Below, in pieces: positions 55,791 to 57,091 of a stretch of DNA of 57,091 nucleotides. Origin of the DNA: Deltaproteobacteria bacterium Ga0077550 (GTDB lineage: Bacteria > Myxococcota_A > Polyangia > Nannocystales > Nannocystaceae); the NCBI GenBank assembly GCA_001464385.1, contig LNFB01000219.1:1-57091 (forward strand), given 5' to 3'. How positions within the stretch are numbered: the stretch's first letter is position 1; every line of letters starts with the position of its first letter. The notes below the pieces were generated by a model, which saw only the letters and a program-made list of their open reading frames with translations, did not search any database and was not told the DNA's origin. Made by a program: the position numbers and the translations under genes.

Positions 55791-55928
55791 GGGCGGAATT
55801 CGGGGAAAGTGGCCGAATGGCCAGTGGCGCGAGACCGGGGGTCCGGCGGGCGCGCACTCGCGGGGTTCCGAAAATCTGGGTGATGGGTTGCAATGCTCGC
55901 CTTGGCTGTTCGACTAGGCGCCCGCTCC

Positions 55929-57091
55929 ATGCCACGCACCCCACGGATCCCGGTGTTGCTCCTGTCCCTCGTGCCCGGCTGCTACTCGCCGAACGACGAC
56001 GTGATCGTCAGCGACGGAGGGGGCGGATCGAGCGAGGGCTCGGCGGACTCGACGGGCGGGACGACGGCGAGCGGCGGCATGACCGGGCCCGGCACGACGG
56101 ACCCGACCGCCGACACGACGGACGATCCGTCGGCGAGCACGGGTGAGGTGAGCGACACCGAGGCGGACACGACCGGCGGCGCGCCGGTCTGCGGCAACGG
56201 CGAGGTCGAAGGCGACGAGGTCTGCGACGATGGGGTGAACGACGGGGGGTACGGAGGGTGCACGGCGAACTGCATGAACCTCGGGCCGCACTGCGGGGAT
56301 CAGCAGGTGCAGGGCGATGAGGTGTGCGACGATGGCAACGATGCGAACGGCGACGGCTGCAACATCGACTGCGTGGAGAGCGGTTCGGTGGTGTGGACCC
56401 GAACGTTCGGGGTGTCTTCGGTGTACGGGGTGGCGGTCGATGACGAGGATCGTGTCGGCGCCGTCACTCTTGGCGCTGACCTCGTCCGGTACGGCGTCGA
56501 TGGGAGTCCGGACTGGGACAGCACCTACGATCTACCCAACGCGACGACCACGTACGGTGACAGCGTTGCGTATCTTGCGGGCAGCGGTTGGATCTTCGGG
56601 GGACACGCGAGTACCCCGACGCAAAGCAACAACGGTTGGTGGCGCATCCTCGACGACAGCGCGTTGCCAACTGAGACGGGGTCCTTCAACAACGCCAGCA
56701 ACGGAAGTGACACCGCCGGGGGAGTTGCCTTCGACGGCTCGGGGAACTTCGTCATCGCGTTGAGTTCGACCACGTCCGACGCCGATGTTTGGGTTCGCAA
56801 GTTCGATCCAGATGGACAACAATTGTGGACTCAGACGTTCGACGGTGGTGACACCGACGCTGCCCGCTCGGTCACGACCGATGCGGACGAGAACATCATC
56901 GTTGGTGGCCTGACGACGGTGGATGGCCAGAGTTCCAATGGCTGGCTTCGGAAGTACGACGCCGAGGGTGTGGTTCTGTGGACACGCACGTTCGGCGGAG
57001 ACGAGCCGAGTCCGGATTGGATTCGCGACGTGGCGGTTGGGCCAGAGGGTGTGATCGCGGCCGTCGGCAATCAGTCTGACGACATCTGGGT
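55929..57091 (+). CDS. DUF4215/beta-propeller lipoprotein, C-terminus beyond window
   Basis: The visible 387 residues start with a signal peptide and lipobox VPGC (about residue 17). A Ser/Gly/Thr/Asp linker, two DUF4215-type cysteine-rich repeats (CGNGEVEGDEVCDDG and CGDQQVQGDEVCDDGN) and at least five propeller-like repeats follow. The propeller units have a WTRTFGG/WVRKFD-type end and a VGGLTT-type middle, as in delta-60/SBBP-type propeller repeats of myxobacteria. The C-terminal half has lower GC and more T-ending codons than its neighbours. The gene continues past the window. Function: probable surface adhesin or binding protein. Confidence 0.82.
   Translation, partial: MPRTPRIPVLLLSLVPGCYSPNDDVIVSDGGGGSSEGSADSTGGTTASGGMTGPGTTDPTADTTDDPSASTGEVSDTEADTTGGAPVCGNGEVEGDEVCDDGVNDGGYGGCTANCMNLGPHCGDQQVQGDEVCDDGNDANGDGCNIDCVESGSVVWTRTFGVSSVYGVAVDDEDRVGAVTLGADLVRYGVDGSPDWDSTYDLPNATTTYGDSVAYLAGSGWIFGGHASTPTQSNNGWWRILDDSALPTETGSFNNASNGSDTAGGVAFDGSGNFVIALSSTTSDADVWVRKFDPDGQQLWTQTFDGGDTDAARSVTTDADENIIVGGLTTVDGQSSNGWLRKYDAEGVVLWTRTFGGDEPSPDWIRDVAVGPEGVIAAVGNQSDDIW

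Overview
The window is very GC-rich (about 70% or more by eye) and densely coded, with many genes overlapping their neighbour by a few bases. The gene content suggests a myxobacterium (Myxococcota), perhaps of the Nannocystis type. There are three Ser/Thr kinase genes, two of them fused to TPR-like regions, two ECF sigma-factor loci, and many short lipoproteins made of a lipobox, a low-complexity Ser/Thr/Gly/Asp linker and a cysteine-rich end. A DUF1592/DUF1552 pair and DUF4215 repeats fit the same group. Taxonomy is inferred from gene content only. I see no rRNA, tRNA, CRISPR array, insertion sequence or phage gene.

Layout. 1-5876 (minus): an aerotolerance-type operon of MoxR AAA+ ATPase, DUF58 protein, BatD-like protein, two von Willebrand A membrane proteins and a TPR protein running off the left edge. 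6216-9980 (plus): an acidic protein, a lipoprotein HtrA protease, a Cys-rich lipoprotein and a glutaredoxin-rhodanese-NifU fusion. 9995-14944: a MATE exporter divergent from a DegT-type aminotransferase, then an activase-like Fe-S protein behind twin palindromes and a YkgJ-type protein. 14979-22877 (minus): lipoproteins, an ECF sigma factor with its probable anti-sigma protein, a predicted outer-membrane protein, a Lcl/DUF1566-type surface protein, a DUF938 methyltransferase and a PIN-PhoH ATPase. 23069-33398: GAPDH, a POT-like transporter, a DUF4215 lipoprotein, a degenerate kinase with an overlapping lipoprotein, a molybdopterin oxidoreductase and methionine aminopeptidase.

33503-36134 holds two ArsA/GET3-family ATPase genes with a biotinyl-carrier gene antisense between them. 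The two P-loops have lost complementary lysines. 36137-42919 (minus) is a signalling block: a Cys-rich lipoprotein, an ECF sigma factor translationally coupled to a kinase-TPR protein, a second kinase coupled to a TPR protein, and an FHA-LuxR regulator. 42982-48031 has a beta-helix protein, a SnoaL-like protein with a palindromic operator, and the DUF1592/DUF1552 pair. 48032-52921 has hisC-hisD, a lipoprotein and metK, closed by a strong intrinsic terminator. 53136-57091 has a repeat-rich membrane protein, an unknown protein and a truncated DUF4215/propeller lipoprotein.

A recurring regulatory pattern is a -10-like hexamer (TANNNT type) placed 6-9 bases before the start codon, often with a TTGA(C/T)-type -35, and no Shine-Dalgarno. 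This suggests that many transcripts here are leaderless or nearly so. Several perfect inverted repeats lie in promoter regions.
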